From Achromobacter arsenitoxydans SY8 (GTDB lineage Bacteria > Pseudomonadota > Gammaproteobacteria > Burkholderiales > Burkholderiaceae_B), in assembly GCF_000236785.1 (NCBI RefSeq), contig NZ_AGUF01000042.1:124001-188000 (forward strand): DNA of 64,000 nucleotides. The letters are read 5' to 3'. A program made the translations under genes and the position numbers. The number at the start of each line of letters is the position of its first letter. Position 1 is the stretch's first letter. Below, one piece after another: positions 44,102 to 53,902 of the stretch. Below the pieces are notes generated by a model that made no database searches, was not told where the DNA came from, and was given only the letters and a program-made list of their open reading frames with translations.

Positions 44102-44650
44102 TCAGAACTGGTAGGTGTAGGTAAGCTGTACGACATCCAGACCCGGGTTCGGGCGCTTGATGCTGGCGTTCGAGAAGTGCGAGTAGCGCACGCCGATGCG
44201 ATTGTTCGGCGTCAGCAGAAAGCCCAGGCCAACATGGTCGCCGAACTGGAATGCCGTGCTGATGTTCTCGTTGGCGAAGCGCGTGCTGGAGAACAGGGTG
44301 GCGCCGATGCCGGCCTCGATGTAGAAGCGTTCGCCGGTCCACCAGCGGAACATCGGGATGGCGCTGAATTGCCAGACGTGGCCCGGCGAGCGCGAGCCAT
44401 CGGCCTGCCAGTACGAGGCGCCGAATTCCGGCGTCAGGTCCAGCCGGCCCCAGTTGCCGCCAAAGTTATAGGTCCAGAGCGAGGCCGTTTCGTAATTCAG
44501 CGTCAGGCGCTTGTAGTGGTCGCCAATGCCGTAGTGCAGGCTTACGCCGCCCTGCGTGCCCTCGGACGACTGGGCGCTTGCGATGGTGGCGGCCCCTGCC
44601 AGGGCCAGGCCGGCAAGGCGCGTAAGCATTTTCTTCTTCGTCGACTGCAT
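44102..44650 (-). CDS. pagL: Lipid A 3-O-deacylase PagL
   Basis: This is a 182-residue outer-membrane beta-barrel hydrolase that removes the 3-position acyl chain of lipid A. The signal peptide MQSTKKKMLTRLAGLALAGA ends near SAQ. The C-terminal active-site region is GVRYSHFSNASIKRPNPGLD (the His-Ser pair), and the protein ends TYTYQF, with the terminal Phe expected of outer-membrane barrels. ATG 44650 has GGAG 8 nt upstream; the in-frame ATG at 44662 overlaps that site. It is monocistronic by its terminator. Confidence 0.93.
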   Translation of the reverse strand: MQSTKKKMLTRLAGLALAGAATIASAQSSEGTQGGVSLHYGIGDHYKRLTLNYETASLWTYNFGGNWGRLDLTPEFGASYWQADGSRSPGHVWQFSAIPMFRWWTGERFYIEAGIGATLFSSTRFANENISTAFQFGDHVGLGFLLTPNNRIGVRYSHFSNASIKRPNPGLDVVQLTYTYQF

Positions 44651-44830
44651 TGGAAACTCCATGTATTTCCGGACTAACGGGGAACCATAGCAAACTCCGG
44701 ATCAGCTGGCTTGATTCATGTCGCAATAAGGCAACAAATTCGCCTGAAAAACACTGTTCCGAAAACCGTGCGATTCAACGCGCCGGAGCGCCGCGCCGGT
44801 GTTAGCAAGCTGCATGCCCGCCAGACAAGA

Positions 44831-44863
44831 ATGCCGTCGGCAACCCTGGGCGGCCGACGGCAT
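44831..44863 (-). terminator. Terminator-like hairpin after accD
   Basis: ATGCCGTCGGC (44831-44841) and GCCGACGGCAT (44853-44863) form an 11-bp stem downstream of accD. On the minus strand a weak TTCTTGTCT follows. It separates accD from pagL. Confidence 0.65.
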
Positions 44864-44912
44864 CCGAGGCGGCCGGCGGGCGGTGATCCACCGCGCCGGC
44901 GCACACGCAAGA

Positions 44913-45788
44913 TCAGGCAGTAACCACGTCCGCGGGCTGATTGTTCAGGAGGGCCAGCAGGCGGGCGATTTCCTCGCGCAGCTGACGGCGGTCGACGACC
45001 ATGTCGATTGCGCCCTTTTGCAGCAGGAACTCGGCGCGCTGGAAGCCTTCCGGCAACTTTTCGCGCACGGTCTGCTCGATGACGCGGGGACCGGCAAAGC
45101 CAATCAGGGCCTTGGGTTCGGCAATGACCACGTCGCCCATGAAGGCGAAGCTGGCCGACACGCCGCCCATGGTGGGGTCGGTCAGGACGCTGATGAACGG
45201 CAGGCCGGCCGCCGAAAGGCGGGTCAGCATCGCGTTCGTCTTGGCCATCTGCATGAGCGACAGCAGGCTTTCCTGCATGCGCGCGCCGCCGGAAGCGGCC
45301 ACGCAGATGAACGGCGTCTTGTTGTCCAGGGCGGCCTGCGCGCCGCGCGCGAAGCGCTCGCCCACGACCGAGCCCATGGAACCGCCCATGAATTCGAATT
45401 CAAAGCAGGCCAGCGTGGCCGGAACGCCGCGGATCGAGCCGCTCATTACCACCAGCGCATCGGTCTCGCCCGTTGCCTTGACGGCTTCTTGCAGACGTTC
45501 GGGGTACTTGCGGGTGTCCTTGAACTTGAGCGTATCGACCGAACGCGTGGTCTGGCCGATTTCCACGCGGCCTTCCATGTCGAGCAGCGAATCAATGCGG
45601 GCGCGAGCCCCGATCCGCATGTGGTGGTCGCATTTGGGGCAGACGTGGAGGTTGGCTGCCAGGTCTTCGCTATACAGCACCGATTCGCACGACGGGCATT
45701 TCACCCAAAGGCCTTCGGGAACGCGGCGGGCGCCGCTGTCGCTGGTTTTGTTGATGCGAGGAGGCAGGAGTTTGTCGATCCAGCTCAT
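44913..45788 (-). CDS. accD: Acetyl-CoA carboxylase carboxyltransferase subunit beta
   Basis: This is a 291-residue subunit that with AccA transfers carboxyl from biotin to acetyl-CoA. The N-terminal zinc ribbon is [16 protein letters not shown] followed by [12 protein letters not shown]. The crotonase-like domain has [20 protein letters not shown] and [19 protein letters not shown]. It follows trpA by 36 bp in the frequent trpB-trpA-accD arrangement. folC, its usual next gene, is missing. Confidence 0.97.
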   Translation of the reverse strand: MSWIDKLLPPRINKTSDSGARRVPEGLWVKCPSCESVLYSEDLAANLHVCPKCDHHMRIGARARIDSLLDMEGRVEIGQTTRSVDTLKFKDTRKYPERLQEAVKATGETDALVVMSGSIRGVPATLACFEFEFMGGSMGSVVGERFARGAQAALDNKTPFICVAASGGARMQESLLSLMQMAKTNAMLTRLSAAGLPFISVLTDPTMGGVSASFAFMGDVVIAEPKALIGFAGPRVIEQTVREKLPEGFQRAEFLLQKGAIDMVVDRRQLREEIARLLALLNNQPADVVTA

Positions 45789-45824
45789 TGATTTTTCATC
45801 CCGGTTGAAGTCGCGCCCAGCCGC

Positions 45825-46688
45825 TCAGGCCGACGCGTTCTCTCGTTTTACTTGGTCCAGCGCCTGCCGGATGGTCCGCAGCCAGCCGCTGGCGGCGGCA
45901 ACTGCGGCGTCGTTTTTCTGGTCGGCGGGCGCGTTGGCGGCCGCCTGCTCCATGGTTTCAATCAGTTTGCTGCCGATGACGACCGCATCGGCGGCGCGCG
46001 CCACGCGCTGGGCGCTTTCGGCGTCGCGGATGCCGAAGCCCACGCCAACCGGAATGTCGCGCACATGGCGGCGGATCAGGGCCACGCGCTCGGCGACGTC
46101 GTCGGTATTGAGCGAGCCCGCGCCGGTCACGCCCTTGAGCGACACGTAATAGACATAGCCGCGCGCCACAGCGGCGACGGCCTTGATGCGTTCTTCCGTG
46201 GACGTCGGGGCCAGCAGGAAGATGGGAGCGATGCCGTGCTCGCCAAGCGTGGCGGCGAATTCGACGACTTCTTCCGGGGGATAGTCCACGACCAGCACGC
46301 CGTCCACGCCGGCCTGCCCGGCCCGGCGGGCGAATTCAGACTGGCCCATGCGTTCAATCGGGTTGGCGTAGCCCATCAGGACCACCGGGGTGGCGGTGTC
46401 GCGCTGGCGGAACTCCGCGACCAGATCGAGCACCCGCGCCAGGCCCACGCCTTGTGCGATGGCGCGGTCGGCGGCGCGCTGAATCACCGGGCCGTCGGCC
46501 ATCGGGTCGGAAAACGGCACGCCCAGTTCAAGGACGTCGGCGCCGGCGTCGACCAGCGCGTGCATCAGGGGAACGGTGGCGGCAGGGGAAGGATCGCCTG
46601 CGGCGATGTAGGGAATCAGGGCCGCGGAGCGGCCGGATTCCGCGGTGCGCGCAAATGCGGCGGCAATGCGATCGGTGCGAGTTGTCAT
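45825..46688 (-). CDS. trpA: Tryptophan synthase alpha subunit
   Basis: This is a 287-residue TIM barrel that splits indole-3-glycerol phosphate. The catalytic Glu is in [20 protein letters not shown], and the phosphate site is [20 protein letters not shown]. The protein starts [20 protein letters not shown]; the longer frame runs into trpB. It begins 4 bp after trpB. Confidence 0.97.
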   Translation of the reverse strand: MTTRTDRIAAAFARTAESGRSAALIPYIAAGDPSPAATVPLMHALVDAGADVLELGVPFSDPMADGPVIQRAADRAIAQGVGLARVLDLVAEFRQRDTATPVVLMGYANPIERMGQSEFARRAGQAGVDGVLVVDYPPEEVVEFAATLGEHGIAPIFLLAPTSTEERIKAVAAVARGYVYYVSLKGVTGAGSLNTDDVAERVALIRRHVRDIPVGVGFGIRDAESAQRVARAADAVVIGSKLIETMEQAAANAPADQKNDAAVAAASGWLRTIRQALDQVKRENASA

Positions 46689-46692
46689 GGTG

Positions 46693-47892
46693 TTAGAGCT
46701 CGATACCGGCACGTTCGGCGACGGTATGCATGTCCTTGTCGCCACGGCCCGACAGATTGACGAGGATCACGGCATCGCGGGCAAGCGTGGGCGCCATCTT
46801 CACGGCCTGGGCGATGGCATGGGACGATTCCAGCGCGGGCATGATGCCTTCGATGCGGCAGCAATCGTGGAAGGCCTTCAGGGCTTCGTCGTCGGTGATG
46901 CCGACGTATTCGGCGCGGCCCGTATCCTTGAGCCAGGCGTGCTCGGGGCCCACGCCAGGGTAGTCCAGGCCGGCGGAGACCGAATGCGTCTCCTGAACCT
47001 GACCGTCGGCGTCCTGCATGACGTAGGTGCGGTTGCCGTGCAGCACGCCGACCTGGCCCGCGGCCAGCGACGCGGCATGCTTGCCGCTGTCCATGCCCTC
47101 TCCGGCGGCCTCGACGCCGATCAGGCGCACGTTCTCGTAGGGGATGTAGGGATGGAAGATGCCCATGGCGTTGGAGCCGCCGCCCACCGCCGCCACGACA
47201 TAGTCGGGCTGGCGGCCGATGGCCTCGGGCATCTGCGTCAGGCATTCATTGCCGATCACGGTCTGGAAGTCGCGCACCATGCGCGGATAGGGGTCGGGCC
47301 CCGCCACCGTGCCGATGATGTAGAACGTATTCTCGATGTTGGTGACCCAGTCGCGCATGGCTTCGTTCAGCGCGTCCTTCAGGGTGCGCGAGCCGGAATT
47401 GACCGGCACCACCGTCGCGCCCAGCAGCTTCATGCGGTAGACGTTGGAGGCCTGGCGGCGGACGTCTTCGCTGCCCATGTACACCACGCATTCCATGCCG
47501 TAGCGGGCCGCGACCGTGGCCGTGGCCACGCCGTGCTGGCCGGCGCCGGTTTCGGCGATGACGCGCGGCTTGCCCATGCGCTTGGCCAGCAGCGCCTGGC
47601 CGATGCAGTTGTTCACCTTGTGGGCGCCGGTGTGGTTCAGGTCTTCGCGCTTGAACCAGATCTGGGCGCCGCCCAGGAGGTCGGACCAGCGGCGGGCGTG
47701 ATACACCGGGCTGGGACGGCCGACGAAATGCTTGAGTTCATAGTTGAACTCTTCCAGGAAGGCGGGGTCGACACGGCAATGGTCATAGGCCGCGCGCAGC
47801 TCATCGAGCGCGTGCATGAGCGTTTCCGCCACGAAAACGCCGCCATAAGGCCCGAAATGGCCCTTGTCATCCGGAAAGTCGTAAGGTTTCAC
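46693..47892 (-). CDS. trpB: Tryptophan synthase beta subunit
   Basis: This is a 399-residue PLP enzyme condensing indole with serine. The PLP lysine is in [20 protein letters not shown], and the phosphate loop is near [18 protein letters not shown]. The GTG start at 47892 gives [20 protein letters not shown] with GGGGGAGA upstream. trpF, frequently just upstream, is absent; argE is there instead, behind a hairpin. Confidence 0.97.
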   Translation of the reverse strand: MKPYDFPDDKGHFGPYGGVFVAETLMHALDELRAAYDHCRVDPAFLEEFNYELKHFVGRPSPVYHARRWSDLLGGAQIWFKREDLNHTGAHKVNNCIGQALLAKRMGKPRVIAETGAGQHGVATATVAARYGMECVVYMGSEDVRRQASNVYRMKLLGATVVPVNSGSRTLKDALNEAMRDWVTNIENTFYIIGTVAGPDPYPRMVRDFQTVIGNECLTQMPEAIGRQPDYVVAAVGGGSNAMGIFHPYIPYENVRLIGVEAAGEGMDSGKHAASLAAGQVGVLHGNRTYVMQDADGQVQETHSVSAGLDYPGVGPEHAWLKDTGRAEYVGITDDEALKAFHDCCRIEGIMPALESSHAIAQAVKMAPTLARDAVILVNLSGRGDKDMHTVAERAGIEL

Positions 47893-47974
47893 CAAGCATT
47901 CTCCCCCGGCATCGCGGCAGGCCAGTGCCGGCCGCAAATCCGGTTTGCAACCCGTCATTTTACCTGACGCGGGC

Positions 47975-47998
47975 GTAGGCGGGGCGGCGCCCGCCTAC
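47975..47998 (-). terminator. Hairpin between argE and trpB
   Basis: GTAGGCGGG (47975-47983) pairs with CCCGCCTAC (47990-47998) around a 6-nt loop, 18 bp after the argE stop. No clear T-run follows. Confidence 0.45.
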
Positions 47999-48015
47999 GG
48001 GGCGCCCCCCTGCCC

Positions 48016-49167
48016 TCAGAGCGACTGCCCCATACGGCGCAGGAAAGTCTCGCAAGCGGCCAGTTGATCCAGGGCCACATATTCGTTGGGCTTGTGGGCC
48101 TGTTCGATGTGGCCGGGGCCGCACACTACCGTGGGGATGCCGATGCCCTGGAACAGGCCGGCCTCGGTGCCATACGCGACCTTGCGCGTGGCGCGGTCTT
48201 CGGTCAGGGCGCGCACCAGCTGGGTGATGGCCGCTTCTTCCGAGGCCTCCAGGGCGGGCGCCGCGGCGCCGGTTTCGATTTCGATGCTGGCGCCGTCGAA
48301 TTCGGCCTGCATGCGCGGCAGCAGTTCTTCGCGCACGTATTTTTCGACTTCCGCCTGGATCGCGTCGGGCTGCATCCCCGGCAGATTGCGGAATTCATAG
48401 GTGAATTCGCACAGTTCCGGGATGGTGTTGACCGCGATGCCGCCGCGGATCTGGTTGGTCGTCATAGTGGAGAACGGCACATCGTAGAACTGGTCGTACG
48501 GGCCGTTGGCCTTGAAGCTGTCGGCCAGGTCGCGGATGCGGCAGATGAGGCGCGCTGCGTACTCGATGGCATTGCAGCCGCGGGGCGTCAGCGACGAATG
48601 GGCCGCCTTGCCGTGCACCTTGCAGCGGAAGAGGTTGATACCCTTGTGGGCCACCACCACCTGCATGCCCGTGGGTTCGCCCACCACGCAGCCTTCGGGG
48701 CGGATGCCGCGCTCGTGCAGGTCGGCCAGCATGTAGGGCGCCCCCGCGCAGCCGACTTCCTCGTCGTAGGAGAACGCCAGGTGGATGGGCTTCTTGCGCG
48801 GCATGGCCAGGAATTCCGGCACCAGGGCCAGCGACCCGGCGATAAAGCCCTTCATGTCGCAGGCGCCGCGCCCATAGAGCAGCCCGTCCTTTTCGACCAG
48901 TTTGAACGGATCCGAGCTCCAGTCCTGGCCATCCACGGGCACCACGTCAGTGTGGCCCGACAGGACGATGCCGCCCTGCTGGTTGCCGTCCTGCGCGGGC
49001 AGCGTGGCGAACAGATTGGCCTTGGTGCGTTCGGGATTGTGCGCCAGCCATGCGTCGACGCCCTGGCCCTTGAGCCAATCACGGACGGTTTCGATCAGGG
49101 CAAGATTGGAATTTCGGCTGGTCGTGTCAAAGCCAACCAGCGTTTCCAGCCAGGTGCGCGCGTTCAT
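48016..49167 (-). CDS. argE: Acetylornithine deacetylase
   Basis: This is a 383-residue M20 zinc peptidase-family enzyme that releases ornithine from N-acetylornithine. Metal ligands are in VLSGHTDVVPVDGQDW, GRGACDMKGFIAGSLALVPE and SYDEEVGCAGAPYMLADLHE. A dimerisation domain lies around 180-290. The start MNARTWLETLVGFDTTSRNS at 49167 matches the family; the open frame to 49593 overlaps the divergent MFS gene. Other M20 acyl-amino-acid hydrolases are possible but less likely. Confidence 0.9.
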   Translation of the reverse strand: MNARTWLETLVGFDTTSRNSNLALIETVRDWLKGQGVDAWLAHNPERTKANLFATLPAQDGNQQGGIVLSGHTDVVPVDGQDWSSDPFKLVEKDGLLYGRGACDMKGFIAGSLALVPEFLAMPRKKPIHLAFSYDEEVGCAGAPYMLADLHERGIRPEGCVVGEPTGMQVVVAHKGINLFRCKVHGKAAHSSLTPRGCNAIEYAARLICRIRDLADSFKANGPYDQFYDVPFSTMTTNQIRGGIAVNTIPELCEFTYEFRNLPGMQPDAIQAEVEKYVREELLPRMQAEFDGASIEIETGAAAPALEASEEAAITQLVRALTEDRATRKVAYGTEAGLFQGIGIPTVVCGPGHIEQAHKPNEYVALDQLAACETFLRRMGQSL

Positions 49168-49285
49168 GTCACTACTCTCTTGGGGAAAAGACGCAGTGTA
49201 TCGCCAGGAAGCGGCCGCGTCCCGGGCTGCCTGGCCAACTAGCCTAGAATGGCGCCCGGATTGAAAACACCCCCAAGGAGAAACC

Positions 49286-50599
49286 GTGCAGCACAAAGCA
49301 GTCCCCACGCGCAACATCGTGGCAGCAGTGATAGGCAACGCCCTCGAATGGTATGACTTCCTGGTGTTCGCGTTCATGACGCCCATCATCGCGAAGTTGT
49401 TCTTCCCGACGGATCCCAGCATCCCGGGCAGTGAACTGAACGCCATCCTCATGACCACGGCCATCTTCGGCGTCGGGTTCTTCATGCGCCCGGTCGGCGG
49501 CATCATCCTGGGCCTGTACGGCGACAGGAAGGGCCGCAAGGCCGCCATGGTGCTGGTGACCTCGCTGATGGCCGTGTCCATCGCGCTGATCACGGTCGCC
49601 CCGACCTACCACGCCGCCGGCATCCTGGCGCCCATCTTCATCCTCATCGCGCGCCTGCTCCAGGGCTTCTCGGCGGGCGGCGAGTTCGGCACTTCGACGG
49701 CCCTGCTGATCGAAATGGCGCCCAACGGCAAGCGCGGCTTCTACGGATCGTGGCAAATGGCCGGCCAGATGCTCGCGCTGCTGATCGGCGCAGCCTGCGG
49801 CACGCTGATCACCGAGTTCTTCACCGAGCAGCAGATCGCCGACTGGGCGTGGCGCCTGCCCTTCGCCCTGGGTCTGGTAATTGTTCCCATCGCGATCTAT
49901 ATCCGCCGCAACGTCGACGAAACCGAAGCCTTCAAGCAGATGAAGGAAGACGACCGCCAGGCTGCCGCACGCGGCGAGGTCAAGCGCATGAGCCTGGGCC
50001 AGATGCTCAAGACCCACACGCGCGAGACGCTGATCGGCGTGGGCCTGGTCGTGACGGCCACGGTGTCCATCTACATCACCTTCACCTATCTGGTTACCTA
50101 CTCGACGCAGATCCTGAAACTGCCGCTGAACCAGACCTTCATGGTGCAGATGGTAGGCGCGGCGCTGATGGTCCTGCTGACGCCGTTCATGGGCGCCTGG
50201 TCGGACCGCATCGGCCGCCGCCCCCTCGTGATCGGCTCCCTGATCGGCTACCTGATCGCGCTGTATCCGCTGTATTTCTGGCTGTCGGACGCGCCGTCGA
50301 TCGGCCGCCTTCTGACCGTGCAGGTCGTGGTCTGCCTCTTCGTGTCGGCCTTCTTCGGCGTGTTCAGCACCGTAATGGCCGAGCTGTTCCCGGCCCGCGT
50401 GCGCTCGGTCGGCCTGTCGCTGGCCTACAACGTGGCCGTGATGATCTTCGGCGGGTTCGCGCAGTTCATCGTGACGTGGCTGATCAAGACCACCGGTTCG
50501 CCGATGGCCCCAGCCTACTATGTGATGTTCGGCGTGGCCCTGGGCCTGATCGCCGCGTTCTATATGCGCGACCGCGCGCATGAGGACCTGGAGCACTGA
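49286..50599 (+). CDS. MFS transporter, metabolite:H+ symporter (MHS) family
   Basis: This is a 437-residue, twelve-helix carrier. The MHS start NIVAAVIGNALEWYDFLVFA and the loop LYGDRKGRKAAMVLVTSLMA are diagnostic. RLLQGFSAGGEFGTSTALLI is shared with citrate, alpha-ketoglutarate and proline/betaine symporters. The C-terminal half repeats the loop as WSDRIGRRPLVIGSLIGYLI. The substrate is not defined. It is divergent from argE (118-bp gap) and converges on relA across a strong hairpin. Confidence 0.9.
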   Translation: MQHKAVPTRNIVAAVIGNALEWYDFLVFAFMTPIIAKLFFPTDPSIPGSELNAILMTTAIFGVGFFMRPVGGIILGLYGDRKGRKAAMVLVTSLMAVSIALITVAPTYHAAGILAPIFILIARLLQGFSAGGEFGTSTALLIEMAPNGKRGFYGSWQMAGQMLALLIGAACGTLITEFFTEQQIADWAWRLPFALGLVIVPIAIYIRRNVDETEAFKQMKEDDRQAAARGEVKRMSLGQMLKTHTRETLIGVGLVVTATVSIYITFTYLVTYSTQILKLPLNQTFMVQMVGAALMVLLTPFMGAWSDRIGRRPLVIGSLIGYLIALYPLYFWLSDAPSIGRLLTVQVVVCLFVSAFFGVFSTVMAELFPARVRSVGLSLAYNVAVMIFGGFAQFIVTWLIKTTGSPMAPAYYVMFGVALGLIAAFYMRDRAHEDLEH

Positions 50600-50621
50600 G
50601 GTCCGGGCCGATCGGCCCATT

Positions 50622-50651
50622 CCTGCCCGCCCGGCTTCCGGGCGGGGCAGG
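50622..50651. terminator. Bidirectional terminator hairpin
   Basis: CCTGCCCGCCCGG (50622-50634) pairs with CCGGGCGGGGCAGG (50638-50651) with one bulged base and a CTT loop. It lies between the convergent MFS and relA genes. Confidence 0.65.
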
Positions 50652-50684
50652 CCGAACACCCCCTCCCGTCCTTTCGCCCCCGGC

Positions 50685-52961
50685 CTAGCGCCGGGTTGCC
50701 GAGGACACGCCCGGCACTTCGGCCAGGGCATCCAGCGCACGGGATAGCGACTCCCCGCCGCGCACTTCCACCGTGAACACCATATGGGCCAGCGACTGCT
50801 TGCTCTGGGTGTTCACGCCCACCACGTTCAGGCGCAGCCGCGCAAACACTTCGGACAGGTCGCGCAGCAGGCCGGAGCGGTCGTGCGCGCGCACGCTGAC
50901 GTCCACCGGATAGAAATTGTCGGCGGTTTCGCCCCACGCCACCTCGATGACGCGTTCGGGCTCGCGCGCCGCCAGCGCCAGATAGCTGTGGCAGTCGCTG
51001 CGATGGATGGACACGCCGCGCCCCCGCGTGACGAAACCGGAAATCGCGTCGGGCGGCGCCGGGCGGCAGCAGCGCGCCAGTTGCGTAAGCAGCGACCCCA
51101 CCCCCACCACCAGCACGCCGCTCTTGCCGCTTTTCTCGGCGCTGCCGGCCGTGGCGTGCCGCAGGGCGGCTGGCGTAGGCTCGGCCACGGGCGCCGGCTG
51201 CTGGAACAGCGCGTCGATCTGCCGCAGGCTGAATTCTTCCTTCGCCGCGGCGACGTAGAGGTCATCAGCGCGGGCAAAGCCCAGGTTCTGGGCCAGTTGC
51301 TCGAGGTTGACCGCGGTCTTGCCCAGCCGCTGCAATTCCTTTTCAACCAGCGCCTGGCCTTGCGTGATGCGCTGCTGCAGTTCGATGGCGTTGAACCACA
51401 TGCGGACCTTGGCCCGGGCGCGCGGGCTGGCCAGGAACCCCAGTTGCGGGTTGAGCCAGTCGCGCGACGGGCCGCCGGACTTGGCCGAGATGATCTCGAC
51501 GGTCTGTCCCGTGGACAGGTGCGTCTGCAAGGGCACCATCTGGCCGTCGACGCGGGCGCCCCGGCAGCGGTGGCCCAGATCGGTGTGCAGGTGGTAGGCG
51601 AAGTCGACCGGCGTGGCGCCCGCAGGCAGCTCGATCACGCGCGCCTGCGGCGTCAGCACGTAAATGCGCTCGTCGGTGTGCGCGGGCGCCGCCACGGCGC
51701 CGCGGCTCTTGCCCGAAGCCTTGACCGGCGCGGCCTTGGCGGTGTCGGGCGCCGCCTCTGCGCCCCCTTCGACATCGCTGTTCCAGGCCAGCAACTGCCG
51801 CATCCACGCCAGCTGCCGGTCGTATTCGCTGGACGCCGACACCTGACCGCCCTTGGCTCCGGCTTCCTTGTAGCGCCAGTGCGCAGCCATGCCGTACTCG
51901 GCGAACTGATGCATTTCACGCGTGCGGATCTGCACCTCGAATGGGCGGCCGTCATCGTCGGCCACCACCGTGTGCAGGGAACGGTAGCCGTTGGGCTTGG
52001 GCCGCGAGATGTAGTCGTCGAACTCGTCCGAGAGCGGCGTCCACATTTCGTGCACCATGCCCAGCGCCGTGTAGCACGCGCGGACGTCGTCGACGATGAT
52101 GCGCAGCGCCCGCAAGTCGTACATCTGGGAGAAGTCCAGGCGCTTGACGCGCATCTTGTTCCAGATGCTGTAGATGTGCTTGGGCCGGCCGCTGACCTCG
52201 GCGTCGATGCCGGTCTTGGCCAGCGCCGACTGCAGGCGCTCGATGGCGCCGGCGATGAAGGCTTCGCGTTCGACCCGCTTTTCTTCCAGCAGGCGGGCGA
52301 TCTGCTTGTATTTGTCGGGCTCCAGGAAGCGGAAAGACAGGTCTTCCATTTCCCATTTGATCTGCCAGATGCCCAACCGGTTGGCCAGGGGCGCGTACAG
52401 GTCCAGGGTCTCGCGGGCAAAATCGGGCGAACACGGCGCCTTGCTTTCCGCGTGCCAGCGCAGGGTGCGCAGCCTGGACGCCAGGCGCATCAGCACGATG
52501 CGCAGGTCGGCCGCCATGGCCAGCAGCATCTTGCGCTGCATTTCCTTCTGGGAGCCGCTTTCGGCCGCGGCATCGCTGGCCTGGCGGGCGACGACGCCCA
52601 GCCGCAGCAACGCGCGCGCGCCCTGCACCAGGCGGGCGATTTCGGCGCCGAACGCCGTGGCGACGGGGTCGTTGCGCAAGGACGGCGCGGGCGCCATGAA
52701 ATCGGTGGGCAACGCCGCCAGCAGCGCGGCGGCGCGCGTGGCGGCATCGGTATGCAAGGCCGCCAGAATGCGGACCACGCCCGCGCCATGCCCGGCCAGG
52801 GGCTCGCCGGTCAGGGCATTCTGCCCTTCGAAGCGCGGCTCGGACCACGCGACCGCCCGGTCCAGCAGGGCCAGGCCGTCGGCATCCAGGCCCGCCCCGG
52901 CTTCCTGCCGCCAGGTAGCGTCGAAAGGCGTAGGCGCATCGGGTACAGGCGGGGCGGACAT
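50685..52961 (-). CDS. relA: GTP pyrophosphokinase RelA
   Basis: This is a 758-residue (p)ppGpp synthetase activated by stalled ribosomes. The pseudo-hydrolase domain (~50-180) has lost the HD motif of SpoT-type enzymes (AGHGAGVVRILAALHTDAAT, LLAALPTDF), so hydrolysis is not expected. Synthetase motifs are GRPKHIYSIWNKMRVKRLDF and RPKPNGYRSLHTVVADDDGR. The TGS domain is ERIYVLTPQARVIELPAGAT. A C-terminal ACT domain contains SVRAHDRSGLLRDLSEVFAR. Confidence 0.94.
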   Translation of the reverse strand: MSAPPVPDAPTPFDATWRQEAGAGLDADGLALLDRAVAWSEPRFEGQNALTGEPLAGHGAGVVRILAALHTDAATRAAALLAALPTDFMAPAPSLRNDPVATAFGAEIARLVQGARALLRLGVVARQASDAAAESGSQKEMQRKMLLAMAADLRIVLMRLASRLRTLRWHAESKAPCSPDFARETLDLYAPLANRLGIWQIKWEMEDLSFRFLEPDKYKQIARLLEEKRVEREAFIAGAIERLQSALAKTGIDAEVSGRPKHIYSIWNKMRVKRLDFSQMYDLRALRIIVDDVRACYTALGMVHEMWTPLSDEFDDYISRPKPNGYRSLHTVVADDDGRPFEVQIRTREMHQFAEYGMAAHWRYKEAGAKGGQVSASSEYDRQLAWMRQLLAWNSDVEGGAEAAPDTAKAAPVKASGKSRGAVAAPAHTDERIYVLTPQARVIELPAGATPVDFAYHLHTDLGHRCRGARVDGQMVPLQTHLSTGQTVEIISAKSGGPSRDWLNPQLGFLASPRARAKVRMWFNAIELQQRITQGQALVEKELQRLGKTAVNLEQLAQNLGFARADDLYVAAAKEEFSLRQIDALFQQPAPVAEPTPAALRHATAGSAEKSGKSGVLVVGVGSLLTQLARCCRPAPPDAISGFVTRGRGVSIHRSDCHSYLALAAREPERVIEVAWGETADNFYPVDVSVRAHDRSGLLRDLSEVFARLRLNVVGVNTQSKQSLAHMVFTVEVRGGESLSRALDALAEVPGVSSATRR

Positions 52962-53068
52962 GACGGGCTTGGAGCAGGTATTTGGTTGAGTATCCCGACA
53001 CTCTACACTAGGGTTCAGTCACCCTGAACACCCTGCCGCATCCCGGCATATAGAAGGAACCAAAGCTT

Positions 53069-53902
53069 ATGTTGCGCTGGCTCAAGGGCCGGGGCGCCCG
53101 CCCCTCCGCGGTGGCCGACATGCAGGCCCGAATCCCGCCGGAACTCTGGCGGCAGGTGCTGGACGCCCACCCATTCCTGGCGGCGCTGACCGCCGACGAA
53201 GCCGCCCAGCTGCAGGCGCGCTCCGCCTGGCTGCTGGCCAGCAAGACCATCAACGGCGCGCAGGGCCTGGAGGTCTCGGACTTCATGCGCCTGTCCATCG
53301 CGGCGCAGGCCAGCCTGCCCATCCTGAACCTCGCGCCGGAACTGTACGAAGGCTGGGACGAGATCATCGTCTATCCGGCGAGCTTCCGCATTCCGCGTTC
53401 GCGCCAGGACGAGGACGGCGTGGTCCATGAATACATCGAGGACGCCGCCGGCGAAGCCTGGGAAGGCGGCCCGCTGGTGCTCTCCTGGGAAGACACCCAG
53501 CTTTCCGAAGGCGGCTTCAACGTGGTCATTCACGAATTCGCCCACAAACTGGACCTGCGCTCGGGCTATGCGGACGGCATGCCGTCGCTGGCGGCTCACC
53601 CCGAACTGAATCCCCAAGCCTGGCGCCGCGTGCAGGATAACAGCCTGGACCGTTTCATCGCTGCGGTGGATGCGGTAGAGGCCGCCATCCCGCGCGACGT
53701 CGATCCCGAAAGCGAGGACGCCGACGCCTGGTACGGCCAATTGCCCATGGATCCCTACGCCGCCACGGACGAGGCGGAGTTCTTCGCGGTCAGTTCGGAA
53801 CACTTCTTCGTGGACCCTTACCCCATGCAGCAGGCGCTGCCGGAATGGTATGCAATGCTGCGGGCCTACTACCGCCAGGACCCCATGGAGCGCTACGCAT
53901 GA
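53069..53902 (+). CDS. mtfA: Zinc-dependent peptidase MtfA family
   Basis: This is a 277-residue M90 metallopeptidase. The HExxH zinc motif is NVVIHEFAHKLDLRSGYADG, with a likely third ligand Glu in TDEAEFFAVSSEHFF. E. coli MtfA binds the repressor Mlc and affects glucose PTS expression; other roles are possible in an organism without a glucose PTS. It is divergent from relA and overlaps the flavodoxin gene by 4 bp (ATGA). Confidence 0.92.
   Translation: MLRWLKGRGARPSAVADMQARIPPELWRQVLDAHPFLAALTADEAAQLQARSAWLLASKTINGAQGLEVSDFMRLSIAAQASLPILNLAPELYEGWDEIIVYPASFRIPRSRQDEDGVVHEYIEDAAGEAWEGGPLVLSWEDTQLSEGGFNVVIHEFAHKLDLRSGYADGMPSLAAHPELNPQAWRRVQDNSLDRFIAAVDAVEAAIPRDVDPESEDADAWYGQLPMDPYAATDEAEFFAVSSEHFFVDPYPMQQALPEWYAMLRAYYRQDPMERYA

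Noticed and set aside
50784-53027. A 747-codon plus-strand frame over relA
   Set aside because: It is a shadow of relA, whose domains are unmistakable.
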